DNA from: JAIBJN01 sp963699495
GTDB taxonomy: Bacteria; Actinomycetota; Thermoleophilia; Gaiellales; Gaiellaceae
Length of the DNA: 64,000 bases
NCBI GenBank assembly: GCA_963699495.1
Contig: CAVOUB010000005.1
Span: forward strand, 186,001-250,000
Direction: 5' to 3'
Position 1 is the first letter of the stretch. Each line of letters starts with the position of its first letter. Under the pieces are notes generated by a model. The model worked only from the letters and a program-made list of their open reading frames with translations, was not told the DNA's origin and ran no database searches. A program made the translations under genes and the position numbers. Shown one piece after another: positions 50,876 to 61,904 of this stretch.

Positions 50876-51664
50876 TTGATCGACCTCCATTCCCACATCC
50901 TCCCCGGCCTCGACGACGGGTCGCGCACCGTCGAGGATGCGCGGGCCCTCGCCCGCCGGGCCGCGGAGGACGGTGTCACCGCGATCGCCGCCACGCCTCA
51001 CGTGCGCAGCGACTACCCGACGCGTCCGGAGGAGATGGAGCGCGGCGTCGCGCGGCTGCGCGAGGACTTCCTCGAGCAGGGGATCGACGTGGAGGTGCTG
51101 CCGGGCGGCGAGATCGACCTCGTCATGCTCGGCTCGCTCGACGACGACGATCTACGCCGTTTCTCGCTCGCGCGCTCGGAGCGCTACCTCTTGCTGGAGT
51201 TTCCTTACTCGGGCTGGCCGTCCGGGCTCGAGGAGACGGTCTACGGGCTGAGCCTGCGCGGCTTTCTCGCCGTGCTCGCCCATCCGGAGCGAAACCGCGA
51301 GGTGCAGGCGGACCCGGGCCGGCTCGCGGAGACGGTCCGGCTGGGTGCGCTCGTCCAGCTCACCGCGGCCTCGGTGGACGGACGCATCGGCCGCTCGTCG
51401 CAGCGGGCCGCCGAGCGGCTCCTCGCCGAGGGCCTGGCCCATGTGCTCGCAAGCGACGCGCACACGCCCGAGATCCGCGAGGCGGGCCTCTCCGCGGCGG
51501 CGGAGGCGGTCGGGGACGACCGGCTCGCCGCCTACCTCACCGCCGACGCCCCGGCGGCGATCGTGGCGGGAGAGGCCGTGCCGCCGCCCCCGAAGGCGGC
51601 GCCGGCGGCGCTTCCTCCTCTTCTAGCAGGCACGATCGACGGTCTCGGGGCGCGGGGTGGCTGA
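50876..51664 (+). CDS. CpsB/YwqE-type PHP tyrosine phosphatase, 3' end probably frameshifted
   Basis: A 262-residue PHP-domain protein with metal-binding IDLHSHILPGLDDGSRT, ATPHV, VLPGGEIDL, LAHPERN and LASDAHTPEIR motifs: the CpsB/YwqE protein-tyrosine phosphatase type. Start is a TTG. As read the C-terminus ends in GTIDGLGARGG, but removing one C from the C5 run at 51587-51591 restores a frame ending VPPPRRRRRRRFLLF at 51626, which resembles the remnant at 53667-53773. So the true end is probably 51626. No capsule or kinase genes are nearby. Confidence 0.82.
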   Translation: MIDLHSHILPGLDDGSRTVEDARALARRAAEDGVTAIAATPHVRSDYPTRPEEMERGVARLREDFLEQGIDVEVLPGGEIDLVMLGSLDDDDLRRFSLARSERYLLLEFPYSGWPSGLEETVYGLSLRGFLAVLAHPERNREVQADPGRLAETVRLGALVQLTAASVDGRIGRSSQRAAERLLAEGLAHVLASDAHTPEIREAGLSAAAEAVGDDRLAAYLTADAPAAIVAGEAVPPPPKAAPAALPPLLAGTIDGLGARGG

Positions 51665-52674
51665 ACTTCTTCGGCTCGTTCGCGTCGTCCTGGTCTTCCT
51701 CGCCGGGGGAAGTGGACGTCTCCCAGTTCCGCCGCGAGTGGAAGGCGAGCCTCTGGATCGGAAGCGTGTCGTTCGCCGCACCCTTTCTCGTCGTCATGGC
51801 CTTCGCCTACTGGGGCCTCGGCTGGTCGGGCGAAGCCGCCCAGATCGCAGGCATCGCCCTCTCGACGACGAGCCTCGCCGTCGTCTACGCGGTCCTCGTC
51901 GAGACCGGGCTCAACCAGACGACGATCGGCAAGCGGATCATGTCGGCCACGTTCGTCACCGACTTCGGGACGGCCGCCGCGCTCTCGATCCTCTTCATCG
52001 AGCCGAACGTCTGGATCCTCGCCTTCGCCGGGGCGTCCATCGCTCTGATCGTCGGCCTCCCCCGCCTCGCTCCGTGGTTCTTCGGCCGCTTCGGCAACCG
52101 CGTGATCGAGCCGGAGATCAAGCTCGTCTTCGCCGCGCTCTTCGTGCTCATGTGGCTCGGCGACAAGGCCGAGTCGCACGCTGTCCTGCCGGCGTTCGTG
52201 CTCGGCCTCGCGCTCTCCAGTCACTATGCGGCCCACCGGCTGGAGCAAGAGCGCCTGCGGGTGGTCGCGTTCGCGCTCCTGACGCCGTTCTTCTTCCTCA
52301 AGGGCGGCATGAACGTGTCGGTCAGCGCCCTGTCGGCCAACCTGGGGATCCTCGCGCTTCTCTTCGGAGCGAAGATGATCCCCAAGCTCGCAGCCGTCTA
52401 TCCGCTCGCACGGCGGTATTGCGCGCCGCACGCCGGCTTCACCACGCTCCTGATGTCCACCGGCCTGACGTTCGGAACGATCTCCTCGCTTTACGGCCTG
52501 CAGGCGGGGATCATCGACGAGACGCAGTTCTCTCTTCTCGTCTCGGTCGTCGTCCTCTCGGCCATCATCCCGACCGTAATCGCCCAACGCTTCTACCAAC
52601 CGTCGGCCGTGGAGGAGACGAGGCGCGACAGCCTCGCGCACGCCGAGGTCGCCTACGAACGAGAGTGGGCCTGA
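51657..52674 (+). pseudogene. Kef-type cation/H+ antiporter, frameshifted and 5'-truncated
   Basis: About 340 codons of a CPA2-type antiporter with many membrane helices (ALSTTSLAVVYAVL, FVTDFGTAAALSILF, LLTPFFFLKGGMNVSV). From 51657 a frame reads VAELLRLVRVVLVFLAG; a +1 shift in the G5 run at 51705-51709 is needed to continue as EVDVSQFRREWK. The roughly 85 N-terminal residues of the family (first helices) are missing. It may be a decayed gene, or an assembly artefact could explain the frame; the truncation would still remain. UspA follows without a gap. Confidence 0.7.
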
Positions 52675-53097
52675 GTGCCCTTCGAGAGAATCCTCGCAGC
52701 CATCGACGGGTCGGAGGCCTCGGACCGGGCCTTCGACAAGGCGCTCGAGCTCGCCCGCCTGACCGGCGCCCACGTGACGGCGCTCGCTGTAGAGGGGCCG
52801 CTGCCGGCCTACGCGGCAACCATCGGCGAGGTGGATGAGGTCAGGCGCGAGAAGGACGCGTACTTCGCCGGCCTCGTCGCCAAGACGAAGCGCAGTGCGG
52901 AGGCAGCCGGCGTCGAGCTGGACGTCGACCTCCGGCCCGGCCACCCGGCGGAGCTGATCAGCCGGGTCGCGGCCGAGGTCGGAGCCGACCTGATCGTGCT
53001 CGGCCACCGCGGCCACTTCCTCCGCGACCATCTGCTCGGCTCGACCGCGGACCGGGTCGTCGAGCACGCCGAGTGCCCGGTCATGATCGTTCGCTAG
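52675..53097 (+). CDS. Universal stress protein, UspA family
   Basis: A 140-residue UspA domain: FERILAAIDGSEASDRAFDKAL start, and the ATP-binding GHRGHFLRDHLLGSTADRVVEHAECPVMIV, containing the G-2x-G-9x-G(S) motif, so nucleotide binding is likely. It begins directly at the antiporter stop. UspA proteins often accompany or regulate cation antiporters, and this pairing makes the antiporter remnant more meaningful. Confidence 0.9.
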   Translation: MPFERILAAIDGSEASDRAFDKALELARLTGAHVTALAVEGPLPAYAATIGEVDEVRREKDAYFAGLVAKTKRSAEAAGVELDVDLRPGHPAELISRVAAEVGADLIVLGHRGHFLRDHLLGSTADRVVEHAECPVMIVR

Positions 53098-53106
53098 CGG
53101 AGCGCC

Positions 53107-53688
53107 CTAGTCCCCCGCGATGAAGAAGCGCCAGATGCCGTCGGGCTCGATGCCGGCGCGCCAGCCAAGATAGCCGCTGCCGGCTCCGGAGTAGACGGCG
53201 AGGTCGCCGAGGAGCTCGCGCTCGTAGTCGGTCAGCTCCTCTTCGGACTTGTCGTAGGCGAACGGCCAGACGTACCTCCCCGCGGAGAGCGTGTACGGCA
53301 GGCGGAGGATGCGCGCGAGGATCTCGATCGGGCTCTCGCCGGAGTCCGCCTCCACCTGCTGCCAGTACTCGATCGGGCCGCCCTCCGGCGGCATGCCGAA
53401 CGTGTAGGAGAACCCGTCGTCGGGGATGAACGGGCGGAGAGCCTCGTAGTCGCCGGACTCGGCGGCCGCCAGGAGCCCCGCGTGCGTCTCGGCCACCTCC
53501 GGGGGCAGCCCGACGGGCTCGGCGACGGTCTCCGTCACCACCTGGGTCTCCGTCTGCATGAGCGTCTCGGTGACCGAGACGGTGTCCGCCCCGCCGCCGG
53601 CGCAGCCTGCGAGCGCGAGGGCTCCGGCCAGGGCCAGCAACAGCCTCAAGCTGATTAGTTGGCGCCCGCTCGCCGCCTTCCTCACCAC
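53107..53688 (-). CDS. Hypothetical lipoprotein
   Basis: Up to 193 residues with a lipobox (LAGCAG after LLALAGALAL). The start may be GTG 53688 or the later TTG 53649; the later one gives a typical lipoprotein signal. The mature part, with a Thr/Val-rich start (TETQVVTETVAEPVGLPPE) and GWRAGIEPDGIWRFFIAGD at the end, has no recognised family. Its first codons lie on the opposite strand from the CpsB remnant. Confidence 0.65.
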   Translation of the reverse strand: MVRKAASGRQLISLRLLLALAGALALAGCAGGGADTVSVTETLMQTETQVVTETVAEPVGLPPEVAETHAGLLAAAESGDYEALRPFIPDDGFSYTFGMPPEGGPIEYWQQVEADSGESPIEILARILRLPYTLSAGRYVWPFAYDKSEEELTDYERELLGDLAVYSGAGSGYLGWRAGIEPDGIWRFFIAGD

Positions 53689-53773
53689 CGAGGCGCCCGG
53701 AGCGATCGTCGCGGGCGAGGCGGTCCCCGACCCGCCGAAGAAGGCGCGGCGGCGGCGCTACCTCCTGTTCTAG
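53667..53773 (+). pseudogene. 3'-end remnant of a second CpsB-like gene
   Basis: About 105 bp reads PLAAFLTTEAPGAIVAGEAV followed by PDPPKKARRRRYLLF and a stop. It aligns with the C-terminal end of the phosphatase gene at 51522-51626 at about 80% nucleotide identity. There is no similarity further upstream, and the fragment has no start. It marks the right edge of the 50.9-53.8 kb block inserted between the folate genes and ftsH. Confidence 0.7.
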
Positions 53774-53810
53774 CGACTGCCCGGGCCCTGAGCGCCGGAT
53801 GTGAGGAGCG

Positions 53811-55763
<1,953 letters not shown>

Positions 55764-55838
55764 CGAAAGGACCTCAGGCCTGGGAGAAGCGTAGCAGTCT
55801 CCTATTCGGCTCCCGAGAGCCGCTGGATGAGGTTTTCG

Positions 55839-56411
55839 TCATCGAAGCTCCTCCGCCTGCGCGGCCAGCTCATCGCGCAAGACGCCGACGTAGGGGAGAT
55901 TCCGGTAGCGCTCCGCGAAGTCGAGCCCGTAGCCGATCACGAACTTGTTCGGAATCTCGAAGCCCGTGTAACGGCACTGGATGTCGATCTCACGCCGCGA
56001 CGGCTTCGTCAGGAGAGCGCAGATCTCGAGCGACGCGGGCTCACGGGCCTCGAGGTTGCGGAGGAGATAGGAGAGCGTGAGCCCCGAGTCGATGATGTCC
56101 TCCACCACGAGGACGTTGCGTCCCTCGATCGAGACATCCAGGTCCTTGAGGATGCGCACGACCCCCGACGAGTCGATGCCGGCCCCGTAGCTCGAGATGG
56201 CCATGAAATCGACCTCGCAGGGAATGTCGATCTGCCGCATCAGGTCGGCCATGAAGAAGACCGCGCCCTTGAGCACGCCGACCAGCAGCAGGTCGCGCCC
56301 GCGGTAGTCCTCGCTGATCTCGCCCCCGAGCTCGGCAATCCGGCTCTGGAGGGTGTCCTCGTCGATCAGGATGTCCGAGACGGCTGCCGTGAGCTCGTTC
56401 ACGGAGCTCAC
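55839..56411 (-). CDS. hpt: Hypoxanthine phosphoribosyltransferase
   Basis: A 190-residue purine salvage enzyme. The PRPP-binding motif is VLVVEDIIDSGLTLSYLL; LVGVLKGAVFFMADL and the later FVIGYGLDFAERYRNLPYVG are family-specific. It converts hypoxanthine/guanine with PRPP to IMP/GMP. It overlaps the tilS stop by 4 nt. The tilS-hpt-ftsH order is conserved in many Gram-positive bacteria. Confidence 0.96.
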   Translation of the reverse strand: MSSVNELTAAVSDILIDEDTLQSRIAELGGEISEDYRGRDLLLVGVLKGAVFFMADLMRQIDIPCEVDFMAISSYGAGIDSSGVVRILKDLDVSIEGRNVLVVEDIIDSGLTLSYLLRNLEAREPASLEICALLTKPSRREIDIQCRYTGFEIPNKFVIGYGLDFAERYRNLPYVGVLRDELAAQAEELR

Positions 56412-57412
56412 GCTCGTTCTCCGCTGACGACGTCCTCGTAGCCGGGGGCGCTCGTGATCCCCGGGACGGCGACGACGACGTCACCGCGGACGACGAGCGG
56501 CCAGGCCTCCCGTTCCGAGCGCGGGACCTTGGCGTCGACGAAGACGTCCTGGACCTTCTTGCCGTGGCCGGCCAGCCGGTCGCCGGGCCGCCAGCCGCGC
56601 ACGTGCAGGCCGGGGCGGGACGACTCGAGCGTCCAGCGCCCCCAGCGAACCCGGCCCTCGAGCGGCACGGGGCCACGCTCGAGCCACACGCTCTCGTACT
56701 CCCTCACCGCCACGCGGCCGTCGCCCAGGTCGAGTCGCTTCGATCCCTCACGAGAGGCGAGCAACTCTAACAGCGCTCTCTCGGTCGGTCGCGGGAGCCG
56801 CTCGCCGTCCTCGAGCACGGCGAGGACGTTGCGCTCGGCGGCCGGGTGGAGGCGCCTGAGCGCCGGGAGGATCTCGGAGCGGATGAGCCCGCGCGCCGTG
56901 TCGGGGTTGGAGGAATCGACGCGGAACGGGAGGCTCTCGGCGCCGCAGTAGGCCTCGGTCTCCTCCCGCCAAACGGTGAGCAGCGGACGGACGACGCCGT
57001 CCTCGCGATGGGCTCGGATCCCGGTGGCGGCTCCGCTCGAGGCCAGGCGGTAGATGATGGTCTCCACCTGGTCGCTGGCGGTGTGCCCCGTCGCCCGCAG
57101 GCGACCGGCGCTCACGGCGTAGCGGAGGTCGCGCAGCTCGGCCTCGGTCCCGCGGCCGTCCGGGGGCGCCTCGACGACCTCGGCGCCGAGCTCCTCGGCG
57201 CAGAAGCGCGCGTCGGCCTCGGACTCGTCCCCGCGCAGCCGGTGGTTCACGTGCAGCGCCGAAACCCGGTAGCCCAGCGCTCCGAGCGCGTGCCAGAGGC
57301 ACGTCGAGTCGGCGCCGCCGGAGACGAGGCACGCGACCTCGCCGCCGGGGGGAATCAGGTCGTGCCGGCGGACATGCTCCTCGATCCGCGCGCGAAGCGC
57401 CGCGGCGTCCAC
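56408..57412 (-). CDS. tilS: tRNA(Ile)-lysidine synthase
   Basis: A 334-residue TilS: the PP-loop SGGADS at 31-36, LHVNHRLRGDESEADA, and GHTASDQVETIIYRL form the N-terminal ATP-pyrophosphatase. The C-terminal part is shorter than in E. coli. It modifies C34 of tRNA-Ile(CAU) to lysidine. It overlaps hpt. Confidence 0.95.
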   Translation of the reverse strand: MDAAALRARIEEHVRRHDLIPPGGEVACLVSGGADSTCLWHALGALGYRVSALHVNHRLRGDESEADARFCAEELGAEVVEAPPDGRGTEAELRDLRYAVSAGRLRATGHTASDQVETIIYRLASSGAATGIRAHREDGVVRPLLTVWREETEAYCGAESLPFRVDSSNPDTARGLIRSEILPALRRLHPAAERNVLAVLEDGERLPRPTERALLELLASREGSKRLDLGDGRVAVREYESVWLERGPVPLEGRVRWGRWTLESSRPGLHVRGWRPGDRLAGHGKKVQDVFVDAKVPRSEREAWPLVVRGDVVVAVPGITSAPGYEDVVSGERA

Positions 57413-57428
57413 CCCCCGATCGTACTTC

Positions 57429-57493
57429 GTCTCAGCGGCCGCGAAGCGGCAAAGGCTTAGTCTCAGCGGCGCCGAAGGCGCAAAGGCTGAGAC
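57429..57493. repeat. Two tandem 31-bp palindromic repeats
   Basis: Copies 57429-57459 and 57460-57490 share GTCTCAGCGGC...GAAG...GCAAAGGCT and each forms a GC hairpin (GCCGC-GAA-GCGGC in the first, GCGCC-GAA-GGCGC in the second) whose inner stem covaries. GAC continues after the second copy. The remainder of the 57413-57517 gap has no gene. Confidence 0.8.
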
Positions 57494-57517
57494 ATCGTTT
57501 ACAAGGTCTTACACGCC

Positions 57518-57979
57518 CTACAACAGCGGCGCGACGTCGCAGCCCTCGCGTTGCAGGGCCGGTTGCGCCTCCGCCAGGACGTCCCTGGCGAAGTTCGCGA
57601 GCCCGTACGCGCGAAACATGCGCTCGCCGGAGTCCTTGCCTTCCGCATTCAGGGTCACCGCCTCTCCGTACTCCGTGAACATGGCGTCGAGGTAGCGCTG
57701 GGCCTGCCGGAGAGCGGGATCGTTCGGCTTCGTGCGCCCGACGCGGACGGCGGCGTCGAACGCCTCGACGGCGATCTCCTCTGCGCCGACCTCGCCGGAC
57801 CGAAAATCGTCCGCGAGCTCGCTGAATGCGGTGACGTCCAGGCTCGCTGTCTGGATGAACTTCTGGTCGGTGGCGACGCAGGAGTGCGCGAGCGGGTCCC
57901 GCGATCCGCCGCAGCCGGCCAGGATCGCGAGGGAGAGCGCTGCCGCAGTGAGGCTGACCCTCAGCAACTCGAACCGCAT
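57518..57979 (-). CDS. Hypothetical lipoprotein
   Basis: A 153-residue protein with a lipobox (LSLAILAGC) and two further cysteines (SHSC-like and EGCDV near the end). ATG 57979 was preferred over 58006 because it is followed by the signal peptide directly. The mature domain is helical with GLANFARDVLAEAQPAL. No family recognised. It sits upstream of the palindromic repeat. Confidence 0.7.
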   Translation of the reverse strand: MRFELLRVSLTAAALSLAILAGCGGSRDPLAHSCVATDQKFIQTASLDVTAFSELADDFRSGEVGAEEIAVEAFDAAVRVGRTKPNDPALRQAQRYLDAMFTEYGEAVTLNAEGKDSGERMFRAYGLANFARDVLAEAQPALQREGCDVAPLL

Positions 57980-58025
57980 GATCGGCGCGGGCTCCGCGCC
58001 GCGCAATCACCCGTTCAGGTCGGGA

Positions 58026-58811
58026 TCACGAGAAGATGAGCGACCGGTAGGTGATCGTCCGGTGCATGCCGATGCCGTCGTAGAGGGCGATCGCCGCCGC
58101 GTTCTCGGGACGGACGAAGAGGCAGACCGTCGGCGTCGTCTCGAGCAGGAGCCTGCAGAGGTCGGCCAGACCGCGCTTCCCGTACCCCTGGCCGCGCAGC
58201 TCGGGCTCGACCCAGACCTGCTGGAGCTGCACGGCCTGCGGCGTCCAGGCGGAGGCCTCGGCCTTGAAGAGGATGCGGTCGTCCTCCTTCCAGAGCCAGC
58301 TGCGACCCTCCTCGATCTGCGCCCGCGTCCGCCACTCGAACAGCGCGGGATCGCGGGCGTAGGCATCCACGCCGACCTCCTCCCGGTAGGCCTCGGCCGC
58401 CGCGGTGACGAGGGTGTCCAGGTCCGCCAGGGTGGCCGGGCGCAGCGCGCTCCCGCCGCCTGGCGGCGGGCGCTCGAGGACGTAGACCGGCTGTCCCGGG
58501 CGGTCGTCCAACGGCTCGGGGAACCGGTCGCGGACGAGGTCCCAGAGCTCGGTGACCGCTCGCTCCTCCCCCACGACCATGCGCGGGTCGCCTCTGGAGA
58601 CCAGCTCGGCAAACGCCGCGCAGCCGGGCCCGGAAGGGACGAGGTTGGCGCCGAGATGGAGAAGCGCGGTGAGCTTCCCGCCCTCGCGGAGACCGGCGAA
58701 GCGGCCCAGGCCGCGGCGGGCGACGTCCTCGAGGAACACGCGCTCGATCGGATCCGCGCCGCAGAAGGCGAGAACCTGCGAGAGCCGAGGGCGCTTGACC
58801 AGGCGCGCCAT
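58026..58811 (-). CDS. GNAT-family N-acetyltransferase (two-part)
   Basis: A 261-residue protein. The C-terminal half is a GNAT domain with VQLQQVWVEPELRGQGYGKRGLADL (acetyl-CoA pyrophosphate loop, R/Q-x-x-G-x-G/A) and VRPENAAAIALYDGIGM. The N-terminal half resembles the DUF4081-type domain that often precedes it in Actinomycetota. Substrate is unknown. It is divergent from deoD by 19 bp. Confidence 0.85.
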   Translation of the reverse strand: MARLVKRPRLSQVLAFCGADPIERVFLEDVARRGLGRFAGLREGGKLTALLHLGANLVPSGPGCAAFAELVSRGDPRMVVGEERAVTELWDLVRDRFPEPLDDRPGQPVYVLERPPPGGGSALRPATLADLDTLVTAAAEAYREEVGVDAYARDPALFEWRTRAQIEEGRSWLWKEDDRILFKAEASAWTPQAVQLQQVWVEPELRGQGYGKRGLADLCRLLLETTPTVCLFVRPENAAAIALYDGIGMHRTITYRSLIFS

Positions 58812-58830
58812 GCCCGGGGACGATACCCCT

Positions 58831-59541
58831 ATGCCTATTCACGTTCGCGCAGAGCCCGGCCACTACGCCGAGGCGTGCCTTCTTCCCGGAGACCCACTCC
58901 GGGCCAAGTACGTGGCCGAGACGTTCCTGGAGGACGTCGTGCAGCGAAACTGGGAGCGCGGGATGCTCGGTTACACCGGAACGTTCCGCGGCAAGCCCGT
59001 CTCGGTGCAGGCCACCGGCATGGGCTGCCCCTCGGCGGCGATCGTCATCGAGGAGCTCGCCATGCTCGGCGTCAAGCGGATGCTCCGCATCGGCACCTGC
59101 GGCGGGCTCCAGTCCGACCTGAAGCTGGGCGACCTGATCGTCGCCATCTCCGCAGTGCCGGCGGACTCGACCGCGCTCCACATCACGGGCGAGATCCACG
59201 CGCCCACCGCCGACTGGGGGCTGGTCCACTCCTCCGTGCACGCGGCCAAGGAGCTGGGGAAGACCGTCAGAGTCGGGCCGATCGTCTCCAGCGACGTCTT
59301 CTACAACTCGGACGAGGGCCAGTACCAGCGCTGGTCCGACCGCGGCGTCCTCGCCGTCGAGATGGAGGCGGCCGTCCTCTTCACGCTCGGCGCCCTTCGC
59401 AAGGTGCAGGCCGGCTGCCTCCTCACCGTCAGCGATGTGGTCGTCGAGGGAGAGTTCGTGCGGATCAGCGACGAGGAGATGAAGGTCGCCGTCGACCAGA
59501 TGACCGAGCTGGCGCTGGCCGTCGCCACGGACGACCACTGA
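58831..59541 (+). CDS. deoD: Purine-nucleoside phosphorylase, DeoD type
   Basis: A 236-residue nucleoside phosphorylase. PIHVRAEPGHYAEACLLPGDPLRA is the DeoD start; GMGCPSAAIVIEEL and RIGTCGGLQ bind phosphate; the nucleoside part ends in VLAVEMEAAVLF. It cleaves purine nucleosides with phosphate. It is followed 2 bp later by a lipid-kinase gene. Confidence 0.94.
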   Translation: MPIHVRAEPGHYAEACLLPGDPLRAKYVAETFLEDVVQRNWERGMLGYTGTFRGKPVSVQATGMGCPSAAIVIEELAMLGVKRMLRIGTCGGLQSDLKLGDLIVAISAVPADSTALHITGEIHAPTADWGLVHSSVHAAKELGKTVRVGPIVSSDVFYNSDEGQYQRWSDRGVLAVEMEAAVLFTLGALRKVQAGCLLTVSDVVVEGEFVRISDEEMKVAVDQMTELALAVATDDH

Positions 59542-59543
59542 GC

Positions 59544-60464
59544 GTGGCAGACAACGGCGTCGTCTTCGTCGTCAACCCGGCCTCGGCGAACGGATCGACC
59601 CGCCGGCGCTGGCCGGAGATCGCCCACCGGGCCGCCGAGCTCGGGCTCGCCGGGGAGTCGCTCCTGAGCGAGCGGCCGGGCCACGCCGCGGAGCTGGCGC
59701 AGCAGGCGGCGGAGAGCGGCGCGCGTCTCGTCGTCGCGGTCGGGGGCGACGGCACGGTGAACGAAGCTGTCAACGGCCTGCTTGCGGTCGAGGGCGAGCG
59801 CCCGGAGCTGGCCGTGATCCCGCGCGGGACCGGGACCGACTTCGTCCGCCACTTCAAGATCCCGACCAACCTGGAAGGCGCCGTCCGCGTCGCGCTCTCG
59901 GGCCGCGTCCGGCCCATCGACGCCGGGCACATCACCTACCGCAGCTGGAGCGGCGAGGACGCGTCGGCCTACTTCGCCAACAGCGCGAGCGCGGGGATGA
60001 GCGGCGCAGTCGCGCAGCGCGCCAACTCGTCCTCGAAAGCGCTGGGCGGCAAGGCGTCCTTCCTCTACGCGACGCTCGCGGTGTTCGCGCGCTGGCACGC
60101 CAGCGAAATGGAGGTCGAGGTCGACGACGAGCGCCGCTCCGGGCTCATGTACGACGCGATCGTGGCCAACTGCCGCTACCTCGGGGGCGGGATGGCCATG
60201 ACCCCTGACGCCGAGCCCGACGACGGGCTCCTCGACGTGCTGCTGATCGGGGACATCACGCGCCGGGACCTCGCGCTGACGCTCCCGAAGGTCTACCGCG
60301 GCACGCACCTCCCGCACCCGAAGGCCGAGGCGTTGCGCGGAAGCCGGGTGGTCGTCCGCGCCGAGACGCCGCTGCCGGTGGAGCTGGACGGGGAGCAGCC
60401 TGGCACCACTCCCGCCGAGTTCTCGGTGGTGCCGGGGGCCCTCCGGCTACGGGTCCCGGTCTAG
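59544..60464 (+). CDS. Diacylglycerol/lipid kinase family protein
   Basis: A 306-residue YegS/DgkB-type kinase: VFVVNPASANGSTRRRW start, the GGDGTVNEAVNGLL nucleotide-binding motif, and IPRGTGTDFVRHF. It phosphorylates a lipid such as diacylglycerol or a sphingosine-like or polyprenol substrate; the exact one is unknown. GTG 59544 is 2 bp after the deoD stop. Confidence 0.9.
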   Translation: MADNGVVFVVNPASANGSTRRRWPEIAHRAAELGLAGESLLSERPGHAAELAQQAAESGARLVVAVGGDGTVNEAVNGLLAVEGERPELAVIPRGTGTDFVRHFKIPTNLEGAVRVALSGRVRPIDAGHITYRSWSGEDASAYFANSASAGMSGAVAQRANSSSKALGGKASFLYATLAVFARWHASEMEVEVDDERRSGLMYDAIVANCRYLGGGMAMTPDAEPDDGLLDVLLIGDITRRDLALTLPKVYRGTHLPHPKAEALRGSRVVVRAETPLPVELDGEQPGTTPAEFSVVPGALRLRVPV

Positions 60465-60883
60465 GCCGCCGGAGTCTCGCCGGACGGAGTCTCGGACGGA
60501 GTCTCGGACGGAGTCTCGGGCGGAGGCGGCTTCGGAGCCGCGGGCTTCCGCGCGCGCGTCGTCGTCGTCCTCGGCTTCGTCGTCCGGGGCTTCGGCGCCG
60601 GCTTGGCGTCCCCTTCGAGCTTGGCGAGGCGCTTCTCGAGCCGCTCGATGTGCCTGCGGAGATCCTTCAGCTCGTCCGCCGCGGCCAGGCCGACCTGGCC
60701 GAGGGCGCGCCTGGCGCTGTCGTCGAGCTTTCCCTTCGCCGACATCGCCTTGCCCAGCGCGTCGGTGACGCGTTCGTTCTTGCCGAGCTCTTCGACGAGC
60801 CTCGTGAGAGCCTCTTCGCCGGCCTTCGAAAGGCGGCCCAGCGCCCCCGCGTCGGTCTCCTTCGCCTTCTTCTTCTTGGCCAT
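60461..60883 (-). CDS. Coiled-coil protein with Lys/Pro-rich tail
   Basis: A 140-residue protein: a Lys-rich start (MAKKKKAKETDA), a helical, coiled-coil-like middle (ELKDLRRHIERLEKRLAKLEG), then a Lys/Arg/Thr-Pro tail with PSETP repeats encoded by a 12-bp tandem unit. The composition resembles histone-like or phasin-like proteins of Actinomycetota; I cannot assign it. It overlaps the lipid kinase stop by 4 bp on the opposite strand. Confidence 0.65.
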   Translation of the reverse strand: MAKKKKAKETDAGALGRLSKAGEEALTRLVEELGKNERVTDALGKAMSAKGKLDDSARRALGQVGLAAADELKDLRRHIERLEKRLAKLEGDAKPAPKPRTTKPRTTTTRARKPAAPKPPPPETPSETPSETPSGETPAA

Positions 60884-60939
60884 GCGGCCCTCCAGGGTCG
60901 ATTCGTCCGCAGGGACGATACCGGCCGGGGAGGCCGACG

Positions 60940-61843
60940 CTACGACTGGGAGCGCTTGAGGCCGGGAAGCCGGCGCAGGCCTGCGAGCCGGGCGGCGAGG
61001 AAGGCCAACGCGAGGAGTAGCACGACGGGCGCGATCGTCGCCGCCGCGACGAAGATCCAGCCGAGGACGGTGACGAAGCCCGTCCCCGCAGCGCGCCACG
61101 CGTCGACGATGCCCCAGGGCCCGCCTGCGTCGGCGGCCGCGACGGCGACCTGGCGCTCCCTGACCTCGAGCGAGATGGTCGCGAAGGCGACCTGGTCGTC
61201 GAGGTAGTCGAGGCGGCCTCGCGCCTGCTCGAGCTCGAGCTGCACCTGGTTCAGCTCCGACTGCACGGTCAGAGCAGCGGCCACGCTCTCGGCCTCCGCG
61301 AGGAAGCCCAGCAGCCGCGCCTCGACCGCCTCCAGGTGCCGGATGCGGGCCTGGAGGTCGACGAGCTCCTGCGAGACGTCCTGGCCCGCCTCTTCCCGCG
61401 CTTCGACGCGGCCCAGATCTGAGAGCAGCTCCATCGTCCGCGCGTAGGCGCGCTCTGGGACACGCACCACCAGCGACCCCCGCACGAGGCGCTGCCCGTC
61501 GCCCTGGGACGCGCTCGAGCTGACGACGAAGCCCCCGGTGCCGGCGGCGATCGTGCGAGCGCGCTGGACGGTCGAGTCGAACTGGTTTCGCGGGACCGAG
61601 AGCGCAAGAGAGGCCGTCTGCACGATGCGTGGACCGACCGAGGGGAGGGAGCCGCCCTGTGCGGGCTGCGAGACCGGCACGGCCTCGCCGCCGCGGGCGT
61701 CCGCGCCGCCGGCCTCGACGGACAACTCCTCCACGGCCGCGGCCTCCACCCCCGGACGGGCTGTCGTCCGCGTCGCCCGACGAGCAGGCGGCGACGGACA
61801 GGGCGAGGACGCCCGTGAACGCGAGCATGATCAGCTTCCGCAT
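60940..61843 (-). CDS. DUF4349 lipoprotein, frameshifted as read
   Basis: The main frame (about 269 codons) is DUF4349: IVQTASLALSVPRNQF, the coiled-coil-like DLQARIRHLEAVEARL, and a C-terminal membrane helix. The lipoprotein signal (MRKLIMLAFTGVLALSVAAC, ATG 61843 with AGGAGG upstream) is in another frame. Removing one base from the C5/G5 run at 61749-61753 joins them into one protein. The two parts belong together because DUF4349 proteins usually carry such a signal. Confidence 0.8.
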
Positions 61844-61904
61844 CGTGTCCTCCTTCATCTCGGTTGCTTGGACACGGGCCGGGCTGCGAAAGTTCCGACC
61901 TTCG

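Noticed and set aside
50038..52674. Long plus-strand frame running from inside folP through to the antiporter
   Set aside because: Only the last 320 codons look like a protein; the rest is antisense to folP or out of frame with CpsB. High GC produces such open frames.
50876..53773. Mobile element or integron carrying the antiporter and UspA genes
   Set aside because: No transposase, integrase, terminal inverted repeats or target-site duplications were found; local duplication and deletion explain it better.
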